NCBI RefSeq assembly: GCF_004135585.1
Contig: NZ_CP035501.1
Coordinates: 4,349,501 to 4,413,500 of the forward strand
Direction: 5' to 3'
Source: Sphingosinicella sp. BN140058
GTDB taxonomy: Bacteria > Pseudomonadota > Alphaproteobacteria > Sphingomonadales > Sphingomonadaceae
DNA: 64,000 nt
The notes beneath the pieces are model-generated. The model was not told where the DNA came from, did no database searches, and saw only the letters and a program-made list of their open reading frames with translations. Shown piece by piece: positions 25,223-32,375 of this stretch. Position numbers and translations under genes: made by a program. Numbering within the stretch: position 1 is the first letter of the stretch; each line of letters opens with the position of its first letter.

Positions 25223-26218
25223 ATGAAGGCGCTACTTTCCGTGGAGCCGGGTGGGCCCGAGACGCTGCGTCTCAGCGAATTGCCGGCGCCGGTTGCCGGC
25301 CCCGGACAGCTGCTCGTGCGGGTCAAGGCCTGCGCGATCAACTATCCGGACGTGCTGATCATCGAGGACAAATATCAGTTCAAGCCGGCGCGCCCGTTCG
25401 CGCCCGGCGGCGAGATCGCGGGCGTCGTCGAACGGGTGGGCGAGGGCGTCGCCGGCTGGTCGGAGGGCGACCGACTGATCGCAATGCTCGGCCATGGCGG
25501 CCTGGCCGAGCAGGTCGTGGTCTCGGCCGCAGCGGCGCTGCGCCTTCCGCCGGAGCGCAGCTTCGTGGAAGGTTCAGCCTTGATCCTTACCTACGCGACT
25601 TCGATCCATGCTCTGCTCGATCGCGGCCGTCTGCAGGCCGGCCAGATCCTGCTCGTGCTCGGCGCCGCCGGCGGCGTCGGCCTGGCCGCGGTCGAGCTCG
25701 GACTTGCCTTCGGCGCACGCGTGATCGGCGCGGTCTCGTCCGAGGAGAAAGCCGCGGTGGTGCGCGCCGCCGGCGCCGAGGCGATCGTCTATCCGCGCGG
25801 TCCGTTCGACAAGGAGAGTTCAAAGGCGCTTGCCCGGCAGTTCAAGGATGCGGTCGGGCCAGCGGGCGCCGACCTGGTCTACGATCCCGTCGGCGGCGAC
25901 TATGCCGAGCCGGCGTTGCGCGCGACCGGCTGGGAAGGGCGCTATCTCGTCGTCGGCTTTCCCGCCGGCATTCCGAGGTTGCCGCTCAACCTCACCCTCC
26001 TCAAAAGCTGCGATGTCTGCGGCGTGTTCTGGGGCGCCTTCGCAGCGCGCGACCCTGATGCCAATGCGCGGCACATCGAAACCTTGTTCTGGCTCTGGGA
26101 CGAGGGCAAAATCGCCCCCAAGGTCAGCCGGACCTGGCCGCTGGCGCAGGCCGGCGAGGCGATCGCCCACATGGCTGCGCGGCAGGCGGTCGGGAAACTG
26201 GCCGTCACCATCGACTGA
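25223..26218 (+). CDS. NADPH:quinone oxidoreductase family protein
   Basis: A 331-residue zinc-independent MDR enzyme: VKACAINYPDVLIIEDKYQFKP, FAPGGEIAGVVERVGEGV, the nucleotide loop VLGAAGGVGLAAVELG (~150), and a C-terminal LPLNLTLLKSCDVCGVFWG. It is the QOR-like branch that reduces quinones or enones with NADPH. AAGGGAGA precedes the ATG. It follows the lactonase-like gene by 11 bases and is probably co-transcribed with it. Confidence 0.88.
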   Translation: MKALLSVEPGGPETLRLSELPAPVAGPGQLLVRVKACAINYPDVLIIEDKYQFKPARPFAPGGEIAGVVERVGEGVAGWSEGDRLIAMLGHGGLAEQVVVSAAAALRLPPERSFVEGSALILTYATSIHALLDRGRLQAGQILLVLGAAGGVGLAAVELGLAFGARVIGAVSSEEKAAVVRAAGAEAIVYPRGPFDKESSKALARQFKDAVGPAGADLVYDPVGGDYAEPALRATGWEGRYLVVGFPAGIPRLPLNLTLLKSCDVCGVFWGAFAARDPDANARHIETLFWLWDEGKIAPKVSRTWPLAQAGEAIAHMAARQAVGKLAVTID

Positions 26219-26305
26219 CACCTGCGAACTCTTGCTTTTCCGCCGGTCGATTGCACCGGAGCCGTTCGAGGCCTATCTGGGGCGCAAAGGAAAGCAGGGA
26301 GCATC

Positions 26306-26632
26306 ATGACCACCTTCGACGATCGCGAGCGGGCCTTCGAGAACCGATATGCCCGTGACCAGGAGATGCAGTTCAAGATCACCGCGCGGCGCAACAAGCT
26401 GCTCGGCCATTGGGCAGCGGGGCTGATGGGCCTGACCCAGGTCGAAGCCGACGCTTATGCCAGCGACGTCGTTCGCGCCGATTTCGAGGAAGCCGGTGAC
26501 GAGGACGTCATCCGCAAGCTTCTCGGCGATCTTACCTCGGCCGGAGTCGAGTGCGACGAAGCTCGCATCCGCACCGCGCTCGAGCACAAGACAGTCGAGG
26601 CGCGGCGCCAGTTGATCGAAGCACAGGGCTGA
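26306..26632 (+). CDS. DUF1476 protein, ATPase inhibitor zeta-subunit type
   Basis: A 108-residue helical protein. The N-terminus FDDRERAFENRYARDQEMQFK is diagnostic for DUF1476, whose Paracoccus member is the zeta subunit that inhibits F1-ATPase hydrolysis. ARRNKLLGHWAAGLMGLT and a C-terminal VEARRQLIEAQ complete it. It should bind the F1 head in the cytoplasm when energy is low. GGGAGCATC precedes the ATG. It starts the DUF1476-bolA-grxD group, an order common in this order of bacteria. Confidence 0.9.
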   Translation: MTTFDDRERAFENRYARDQEMQFKITARRNKLLGHWAAGLMGLTQVEADAYASDVVRADFEEAGDEDVIRKLLGDLTSAGVECDEARIRTALEHKTVEARRQLIEAQG

Positions 26633-26636
26633 CGCG

Positions 26637-26870
26637 ATGCCGATGGCCGCAGACGAGATCGAAGCGCTGATCCGGTCCGGAATCCCGGATGCCCATGTCG
26701 AGATCACCGATCTTGCCGGTGACGGCGATCATTATTCCGCGCGTGTCGTGGCCGAGAGCTTCAGGGGGGTGTCGCGCGTCGACCGTCAGAGGCGCGTCTA
26801 CGATGCGCTCGGCGGACGTATGGGCGGTGTGCTGCATGCGCTCCAACTCACCACCGCAACCCCCGACTGA
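26637..26870 (+). CDS. BolA family protein
   Basis: A 77-residue BolA/IbaG-like protein. [53 protein letters not shown] is the family core, with the invariant H in the GDHY context. BolA proteins pair with monothiol glutaredoxins to carry or sense [2Fe-2S] clusters; the glutaredoxin is encoded 17 bases downstream, which supports this role. The start could be either of two ATGs three codons apart. It follows the DUF1476 gene by 4 bases. Confidence 0.92.
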   Translation: MPMAADEIEALIRSGIPDAHVEITDLAGDGDHYSARVVAESFRGVSRVDRQRRVYDALGGRMGGVLHALQLTTATPD

Positions 26871-26887
26871 ATTCCGGAGATTCCACC

Positions 26888-27223
26888 ATGTCTGACGTTA
26901 CCCTCCGCATCGACGAGATCGTCCGCAACAAGGACGTCGTCTTGTTCATGAAGGGCTCCGCCCTTTTCCCGCAGTGCGGCTTTTCGAGCCGGGCGATCGC
27001 GATCCTCGACCATCTCGGCGTCGCGTATGACACGGTCGACGTCCTGCAGGACGCGGAAATCCGGCAGGGCATCAAGGAATATTCGGACTGGCCGACCATC
27101 CCTCAGCTCTACGTAAAGGGCGAGTTCGTCGGAGGATCGGACATCATGATGGAGATGTTCGAGGCCGGCGAGCTCCAGCAACTGGTCCAGGACAAGCAGG
27201 TCGAGCGCGCCGAAGGCCACTGA
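26888..27223 (+). CDS. grxD: monothiol glutaredoxin, Grx4 family
   Basis: A 111-residue monothiol glutaredoxin with the CGFS active site ([12 protein letters not shown], cysteine near 32) and the glutathione site [25 protein letters not shown]. It holds [2Fe-2S] clusters with glutathione and BolA and helps deliver them. The length is normal. GGAGATTCC precedes the ATG. It ends the three-gene group; a stem (27290-27318) lies 67 bases downstream. Confidence 0.95.
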   Translation: MSDVTLRIDEIVRNKDVVLFMKGSALFPQCGFSSRAIAILDHLGVAYDTVDVLQDAEIRQGIKEYSDWPTIPQLYVKGEFVGGSDIMMEMFEAGELQQLVQDKQVERAEGH

Positions 27224-27289
27224 GACGCGAGCAATTCCGCGATCGGCCGCCGGTCCGGCAGGCGACCAGCGATTGACAAAACGTCGTTC

Positions 27290-27318
27290 GAGGCGGAGGC
27301 GCGCTGCGTTTCCGCCTC
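27290..27318 (+). terminator. possible terminator after grxD
   Basis: GAGGCGGA (27290-27297) and TCCGCCTC (27311-27318) form an 8-bp stem 66 bases after grxD. The following bases (GTTGCGTTTCGG) are only weakly T-rich, so this is a modest terminator at best. Confidence 0.4.
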
Positions 27319-27371
27319 GTTGCGTTTCGGTCTCGTCGTGAAAGGGCAGGCCGTTGCCTGGGCGTGCCGAC

Positions 27372-27416
27372 AAAAAAGGGCGGCCAGCGCGACCGGACAT
27401 CCGCTGACCGCCCTTT
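27372..27416 (-). terminator. rho-independent terminator facing left
   Basis: A 12-base stem with one mismatch (GGGCGGCCAGCG / CGCTGACCGCCC) around a 12-base loop. On the minus strand it runs into six T (A-run 27372-27377). No minus-strand protein gene lies to its right for hundreds of bases, so it ends something other than a known gene. Confidence 0.75.
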
Positions 27417-27541
27417 CGACTTCGAACAGTGTGGACTGCTTTGGAAGCTGTGTGGACGCGAACAGTCATACACGGGCCGTGCCAGATCGTGCCAGTCGCA
27501 ATTTTCCGGGCCTGACGATGGTTCACGCCGGTTAACCGATC
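27372..27541 (-). ncRNA. candidate small RNA in the grxD-blaI gap
   Basis: A minus-strand transcript of about 170 nt would start downstream of a TACAAT -10 (27548-27553, minus strand) and end at the T-run of the strong terminator at 27372. No convincing -35 is seen. The interval has no credible ORF but contains GUUAACC near its start and two CCACAC motifs near the 3' end. This is inferred from an orphan terminator, not from similarity to a known RNA. Confidence 0.3.
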
Positions 27542-27613
27542 TTGCGCATTGTAAACCGCCTCGACACTCCTCGCGCGCGGTCCGCGACATTCATCGGCCG
27601 TTCACGCGTCGGG

Positions 27614-27631
27614 TGACTACATCTGTAGTCA
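27614..27631 (+). promoter_or_regulatory. BlaI/MecI operator
   Basis: TGACTACATCTGTAGTCA is a perfect 8+2+8 dyad with the TACA..TGTA core of BlaI/MecI operators. It lies 17-34 bases before the blaI-like ATG, so the repressor would regulate its own operon. Confidence 0.8.
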
Positions 27632-27647
27632 TAAGGGGAGAACGTCC

Positions 27648-28013
27648 ATGGAGCGCATAGCCGAGGGCGAACTGGCGGTGATGGAGGTGCTCTGGGAGGA
27701 GTCGCCGCTCACCGCAGCAGAGGTCGCCGAGCGGGTGCCGGCCGAGCGGGGCTGGAGCCTCGCTACGGTCAAGACCATGCTGTCGCGGCTGCTCGCCAAA
27801 GGCGTTCTCGACCATCGCGAGGCTGGCCGTCGTTATCTTTACCGTCCGGCCATTCGCCGAGAGGATTATGTCGCCGAGGAATCGGGGCGGCTGATCGACC
27901 GCATGTTCGGCGGCCGGGTGACGCCGCTGGTTGCGCATCTCGCCGAGCGCGATCGCCTGACGCCGGCCGACATCGAGGAGATCGAGAAGATCCTGCGGGA
28001 GCTCAAGTCATGA
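27648..28013 (+). CDS. BlaI/MecI/CopY family transcriptional repressor
   Basis: A 121-residue winged-helix repressor. GELAVMEVLWEESPLTAAEVAERVP and GWSLATVKTMLSRLLAKGVLDHREAGRRYLYRP form the recognition and wing elements. ESGRLIDRMFGGRVTPLVAHLAER is the dimerisation part where BlaR-type proteases cut. A dyad operator lies directly upstream. It overlaps the M56 gene by ATGA, the standard repressor-sensor pair. What inducer it responds to is unknown; no beta-lactamase gene is nearby. Confidence 0.93.
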   Translation: MERIAEGELAVMEVLWEESPLTAAEVAERVPAERGWSLATVKTMLSRLLAKGVLDHREAGRRYLYRPAIRREDYVAEESGRLIDRMFGGRVTPLVAHLAERDRLTPADIEEIEKILRELKS

Positions 28014-29533
28014 TCGGCTGGCTCGTTGAAACTCTGATCACCGTCACCATCCTGATGCTGCTGGTGCTCGCCGTGCGGGGACCGGTGGCGAGGACCTTCG
28101 GCGCCGGCTGGGCCTATGCCCTCTGGATCGTTCCCGCCGTTCGTCTGGTACTGCCGGCTTTGCCGGCGCTCACGCCCAACATCGCTCTTCCGGCCGCCGC
28201 GTTCATCCCTGCGGCGGTCGGGAGTACCGCGCCGTCGCCGGCTCATCCCGGACCTGGGCAGTGGGTGCCCTTCATGCTTGCCATGTGGGCCGGCGGCGCG
28301 GTCATCTTTCTCGTCCTGCAATGGCTCGCCTATCGCGATTTCGTCCAGCGCCTGGGCAAGACCGCGCGGCCGGCGCGGCCGCCGAGCTATGGCGGCATCC
28401 TGACCCTTGCCAGCCAGGCAGTGGACGGACCACTGGCCATGGGGCTGATCGCGCGCCGTATTGTCGTGCCCACGGATTTCCTGCGGCGCTACAGCGACGG
28501 CGAGCGCAGGCTCGCCCTCGAGCACGAACTCACCCACCACCGCCGCGGTGACATCTGGTGGAACATGGTGGCGACCTTGGTGCTCGCGCTGACCTGGTTC
28601 AACCCAATCGCCTGGGTGGCTTTCCGCGCCTTTCGCACCGATCAGGAATTGTCCTGCGATGCTGCGGTCGCGGCGAAGGCGAGCGCCGACGAACGCTGGG
28701 ATTATGCCCGCGCGCTGGTCAAGTCGGCGTGCCGCCCCGGTCTGATCGCCGCCTGTTCGCTGAACGGCAGCGACGCGCTCAAGCGTCGCCTGCGAATGCT
28801 CGGAGGACACCGGGCGAGCTTGGGCCGATCGCTCGGCGGCATGCTGGCGCTGGGACTGTTCACGACGATCGGGTTCGGCGTCGGCAAGCCCGATTTCGTC
28901 ATCGCTGCGGCGCCGGTTGCCTCGGCAGCGTCCCCGACGCCGACGGCGCCGGCGAGCAGCCTGCGGATCGCCGCATCTAACTCGGTGACCCGGCCAACGT
29001 CCGTCCGCGCTGCTCCGGTGCCGACGCCGCGACCTGTTCGAGTTGCGATTGCGGCACCTGCACGGCCCGCCGCGCGAGCAGTTGCAGCCGCCCCGACTGC
29101 CGCTCCCGAGCCAGCGCCTGCGCCGGCGGCGGTCCAGGCACCGATCGCGCCGATCGCATTGCCGCACCACCCGGCTCAGGCGGCCTCCGCCCGCCAGCCC
29201 GCATTGCGGGAGGCCCTGGCCGCGGCTGCGGCGGTGGCTTTGCGTGCACGCCCCATTCACCGACTGGAACTGCGTGACGACGAGCCGGATGAGGAGCAGG
29301 AGGAAGACGGCGCCCAGATTCTGGTCGTGACATGGGCCGCGTCCGCCCATGCTCCGGTTGGAAACTCGGACGGGGCAGTCGATCGCCTGCGCGCCCTCAC
29401 CGGCGGCGGCGGCGGGTCCGTTCAGACGCATTTTCTGGCGCAAGTCGCCGAAGCCAAGGTGGTGCTTCGGGGGCTCCGTTTCCGCGCACCGGACATGTGG
29501 CATGAGGTTCCGACGGAGGATTGCGTCCATTGA
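28010..29533 (+). CDS. M56 family metallopeptidase (BlaR1-like) without penicillin sensor
   Basis: A 507-residue membrane protein. TM segments lie at ~5-25, ~85-105 and ~185-205. The zinc motif is HELTH (172-176) with a further acidic residue in ELSCDAA (213-218), and another hydrophobic stretch lies near 280. Residues ~300-400 are Ala/Pro-rich and probably disordered. The C-terminal part (~410-507) is short and shows no SxxK or other penicillin-binding motifs. BlaR1 proteins cleave BlaI after ligand sensing; here the extracellular sensor is absent or replaced, so the signal must differ. It is coupled to blaI by ATGA. Confidence 0.88.
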   Translation: MIGWLVETLITVTILMLLVLAVRGPVARTFGAGWAYALWIVPAVRLVLPALPALTPNIALPAAAFIPAAVGSTAPSPAHPGPGQWVPFMLAMWAGGAVIFLVLQWLAYRDFVQRLGKTARPARPPSYGGILTLASQAVDGPLAMGLIARRIVVPTDFLRRYSDGERRLALEHELTHHRRGDIWWNMVATLVLALTWFNPIAWVAFRAFRTDQELSCDAAVAAKASADERWDYARALVKSACRPGLIAACSLNGSDALKRRLRMLGGHRASLGRSLGGMLALGLFTTIGFGVGKPDFVIAAAPVASAASPTPTAPASSLRIAASNSVTRPTSVRAAPVPTPRPVRVAIAAPARPAARAVAAAPTAAPEPAPAPAAVQAPIAPIALPHHPAQAASARQPALREALAAAAAVALRARPIHRLELRDDEPDEEQEEDGAQILVVTWAASAHAPVGNSDGAVDRLRALTGGGGGSVQTHFLAQVAEAKVVLRGLRFRAPDMWHEVPTEDCVH

Positions 29534-29550
29534 TCGGGGTGCGCCGTACG

Positions 29551-29706
29551 ATGATCGCGATCGCTGCCGGTGTTGGCGCCGCGACGCTGACCTTCGTTAA
29601 TCTGCCGACGCGTGCGCATTCCGCGACGCCGCCGGAGGCCCGGCAAGCTGACGCCGGTAGCCAGCAGAGCTTCAATCCCATTGCGATCCTGATTTCCGGC
29701 CGCTGA
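29551..29706 (+). CDS. small exported or membrane-anchored hypothetical protein
   Basis: A 51-residue product from the ATG at 29551: MIAIAAGVGAATLTFVNLP is hydrophobic and is followed by a polar Ala/Gln tail. A TTG at 29521 or 29530 would overlap the M56 stop and give an Arg-containing start (MRPLIGVRRT), which fits a signal peptide better. No Shine-Dalgarno stands out; translation by coupling to the M56 gene is plausible. It has no recognisable family, and short length makes the call uncertain. Confidence 0.4.
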   Translation: MIAIAAGVGAATLTFVNLPTRAHSATPPEARQADAGSQQSFNPIAILISGR

Positions 29707-29771
29707 CGCCGGACGGGCCGGGGGCAAAGGCGCCCTTGGTTTTCGGCAGCGCCGGTGCCACATGGCCTTTC

Positions 29772-30626
29772 ATGAATGATGGGCTCACCGGCAGGATCGA
29801 ACGTGTCGCCCCGCTGGTGCGGCGGGTGCTCGCGCCCAATCCGTCGCCATTCACCTTCACCGGAACCCAGACCTACATCGTCGGCGAGGGCGAGGTGGCG
29901 GTGATCGATCCGGGGCCTGCGATCCAGACCCATGTCGAGGGGATCCTGGCGGCGCTCGCAGGCGAGCGGATCGCTTCGATCCTGTGCACCCACACCCACC
30001 GCGATCATTCCCCCGCCAGCCGATCGCTCCAGGCCCTTACCGGCGCGCCGATCGTCGGATGTGCGCCGCTCGACATCGCCGACGAGGGGCCTCGAGCCGA
30101 CGATTCGTTCGATCCGGATTATCGGCCCGACAGGGTGCTTGCCGATCGCGATACGGTGTCCGGGGCAGGCTGGACGCTGGAGGCGGTCGCGACGCCGGGG
30201 CACACCTCCAATCATCTCTGCTTTGCGCTCAGGGAGGCAAGAGCGTTGTTCAGCGGCGACCATGTCATGGGTTGGTCGACGACCGTGGTGGCGCCGCCCG
30301 ACGGCGACATGACTGCCTATATGGAGAGCCTGGCGCGGCTGCAGCGGCGTGACGACAGGATCTACTATCCCGCCCACGGGCCGGCGATCGACGATCCGGA
30401 GGCGCATCTCGCCCGGCTCGTCGCCCATCGCCGTGGCCGCGAGCGGCAGATCCTGGCGGCGCTCGGGCGGGGCGAGGGCCGCATTCCGGTTATGGTCGAG
30501 CAGATGTACGGCGACGTCGATCCACGCCTTCACCCCGCCGCCCAGCGTTCCGTCCTCGCCCACCTCATCGATCTGGAAGGGCGATCCGAGGTGCGTCGGC
30601 AGGGCGACGTCTGGATGCTTGCATGA
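29772..30626 (+). CDS. MBL-fold metallo-hydrolase, LACTB2-like
   Basis: A 284-residue protein. The dizinc set is TH-THRDHSPAS (~77-85), VATPGHTSNHLCFAL (~140), SGDHVMGW (~165) and YPAHG (~200). A C-terminal winged-helix-like part follows (RGREGQILAALGRGEGRIPVMVEQMYGD.. VLAHLIDLEGRSEV). This layout is that of LACTB2-like hydrolases, some of which are endoribonucleases. The start is the ATG at 29772; a TTG at 29736 is also possible and adds 12 residues. The stop overlaps the DUF4230 gene (ATGA). Confidence 0.87.
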   Translation: MNDGLTGRIERVAPLVRRVLAPNPSPFTFTGTQTYIVGEGEVAVIDPGPAIQTHVEGILAALAGERIASILCTHTHRDHSPASRSLQALTGAPIVGCAPLDIADEGPRADDSFDPDYRPDRVLADRDTVSGAGWTLEAVATPGHTSNHLCFALREARALFSGDHVMGWSTTVVAPPDGDMTAYMESLARLQRRDDRIYYPAHGPAIDDPEAHLARLVAHRRGRERQILAALGRGEGRIPVMVEQMYGDVDPRLHPAAQRSVLAHLIDLEGRSEVRRQGDVWMLA

Positions 30627-31312
30627 AACGGTACGCATTCTTTCTGCCGGTGCTGCTTGTCGGCCTGATCATCGGCGGCCTGCTGGTGGCCTCGCTGCGC
30701 GTCGGCGACTGGTTTCGTGGTCCCGATCCGGAGACGATCGCCGCCGCCAGCCTGCAGTCCGTGCGCGAGCAGGCGCGTCTGACCCCCTTTTCCGCGCGCT
30801 TCGTGGCGGTGGTCACCTCCACCCAGCGCCGCTTCGGCCTCTCGGCCGAGAAGACGCTTATCATGCCCGGCACGGTCCGTTACGAGCTCGACCTCGCCAA
30901 GCTGCGCCAGCAGGACATGGACTGGGACGATACCACCAAGATCCTGTCCATCTCCTTGCCGCCGCTGGAGATTTCTGCGCCGCAGATTGATCCGGCCGAG
31001 GTTCGCGAATATGGCGGAGGCGGCCTTCTCGGCACCCTGACCGACGCCGAGAAGGTGCTCGACGCGAGCAATCGACAGGCGGGGCAGGTGGAGCTCAAGC
31101 GCCAGGCGATGCAAGCGATGCCGCTGCGTCTCGCGCGCGACGCTGCGAGGCGGGCGGTGGAGCGGAGCTTCGCGATGCCGCTGAAGGCGGCGGGGATCGA
31201 CGATGCGACGGTGAATGTGCGCTTCCGAGACGAGGGGCGGACGGATCCTTCGCAGCTCGATCGCTCGCGGCGGATCGAGGACGTGCTAAGGGAACGGCAA
31301 GGCGCCAAGTAG
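30623..31312 (+). CDS. DUF4230 domain membrane-anchored protein
   Basis: A 229-residue protein with an uncleaved N-terminal anchor (FFLPVLLVGLIIGGLLVASL, ~6-25). A DUF4230 body follows: LTPFSARFVAVVTSTQRRFGLSAEKTLIMPGTVRYELDLAKL, then LSISLPPLEISAPQIDPAEVREYG. The family is of unknown function. The bulk should be periplasmic. It is coupled to the metallo-hydrolase gene by ATGA and precedes nadA by 30 bases. Confidence 0.85.
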   Translation: MKRYAFFLPVLLVGLIIGGLLVASLRVGDWFRGPDPETIAAASLQSVREQARLTPFSARFVAVVTSTQRRFGLSAEKTLIMPGTVRYELDLAKLRQQDMDWDDTTKILSISLPPLEISAPQIDPAEVREYGGGGLLGTLTDAEKVLDASNRQAGQVELKRQAMQAMPLRLARDAARRAVERSFAMPLKAAGIDDATVNVRFRDEGRTDPSQLDRSRRIEDVLRERQGAK

Positions 31313-31342
31313 CGCATGCCGGTTTTGGGTGAGGGCTTTGGA

Positions 31343-32344
31343 ATGAACGCACCGAATGTAAGCCTCAAGGGCCTCGATCTGCTCGCCGAGATCGACCGCC
31401 TGCGCAAGGAGCGCAACGCCGTCATCCTCGCCCATTATTATCAGGATCCGGCGATCCAGGATCTCGCCGATTTCGTCGGCGACAGCCTGGATCTCTCGCG
31501 CAAGGCGGCGGCGACCGATGCCGACGTGATCGCCTTTTGCGGCGTCCGCTTCATGGCCGAAACCGCGAAAATCCTTTCGCCGCAGAAGATCGTGGTCCTT
31601 CCCGACATGGCAGCGGGGTGCAGCCTCGAAGACAGCTGCCCGCCCGACCAGTTCAAGGCGTTCCGCGAGGCCCATCCGGACCATATCGCACTCACCTACA
31701 TCAATTGCTCGACGGAGGTGAAGGCGCTGTCGGACATCATCGTCACCAGCTCGTCGGCCGAGACGATCCTAGCGCAGATCCCGCAGGATCAGAAGATCAT
31801 CTTCGGACCCGACAAGAACCTGGGCGGCTACCTCAAGCGCAAGACCGGCCGCGACATGCTGCTGTGGCCGGGCGTCTGCATCGTCCACGAGGCGTTTTCG
31901 GAAACCGAATTGCTCAAGCTGCGGGCGCAGCATCCGGGCGCACCGATCCTCGCCCATCCCGAATGCCCTCCGCACATTCTCGATTATGCGGACCATGTCG
32001 GATCGACCAAGGCGATCCTCGACTATGCGCTCGCCTCCGAAAGCGACGTGATGATCGTCGCCACCGAGCCGCACATCATCCATCAGATGGAGAAAGCGGC
32101 GCCCGGCAAAACCTTCATCGGCGCGCCGGGAGCGGATGGCAATTGCAACTGCAACATGTGTCCGTACATGGCGCTCAACACGCTCGAGAAGCTCTATCTG
32201 GCGTTGCGCGATCTGACACCCCGGGTGGAGATGGACGAAGATCTGCGTATCGCGGCCAAGAAATCGCTCGACCGAATGCTCGAAATGGCCGGCCGCACCG
32301 TCGGCCAGGGCGACGTCGGACGACCGATCTTCGCCGGCGCCTGA
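31343..32344 (+). CDS. nadA: quinolinate synthase
   Basis: A 333-residue [4Fe-4S] enzyme that condenses iminoaspartate with dihydroxyacetone phosphate to quinolinate in NAD synthesis. Visible blocks are [53 protein letters not shown] and [14 protein letters not shown], the last including the cluster cysteines. The ATG at 31343 is chosen because the ATG at 31316 puts an atypical ten-residue leader before it. nadC lies two genes downstream; no nadB is in the window. Confidence 0.95.
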   Translation: MNAPNVSLKGLDLLAEIDRLRKERNAVILAHYYQDPAIQDLADFVGDSLDLSRKAAATDADVIAFCGVRFMAETAKILSPQKIVVLPDMAAGCSLEDSCPPDQFKAFREAHPDHIALTYINCSTEVKALSDIIVTSSSAETILAQIPQDQKIIFGPDKNLGGYLKRKTGRDMLLWPGVCIVHEAFSETELLKLRAQHPGAPILAHPECPPHILDYADHVGSTKAILDYALASESDVMIVATEPHIIHQMEKAAPGKTFIGAPGADGNCNCNMCPYMALNTLEKLYLALRDLTPRVEMDEDLRIAAKKSLDRMLEMAGRTVGQGDVGRPIFAGA

Positions 32345-32375
32345 CCTCCGCGCCTCGCTGTCCGGGAGACACGTC

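Noticed and set aside
27460..27510. Sigma-54-like TGGCAC box on the minus strand
   Set aside because: A perfect -24 element is present, but the GC of the -12 element is one base off. Sigma-54 spacing does not tolerate that.
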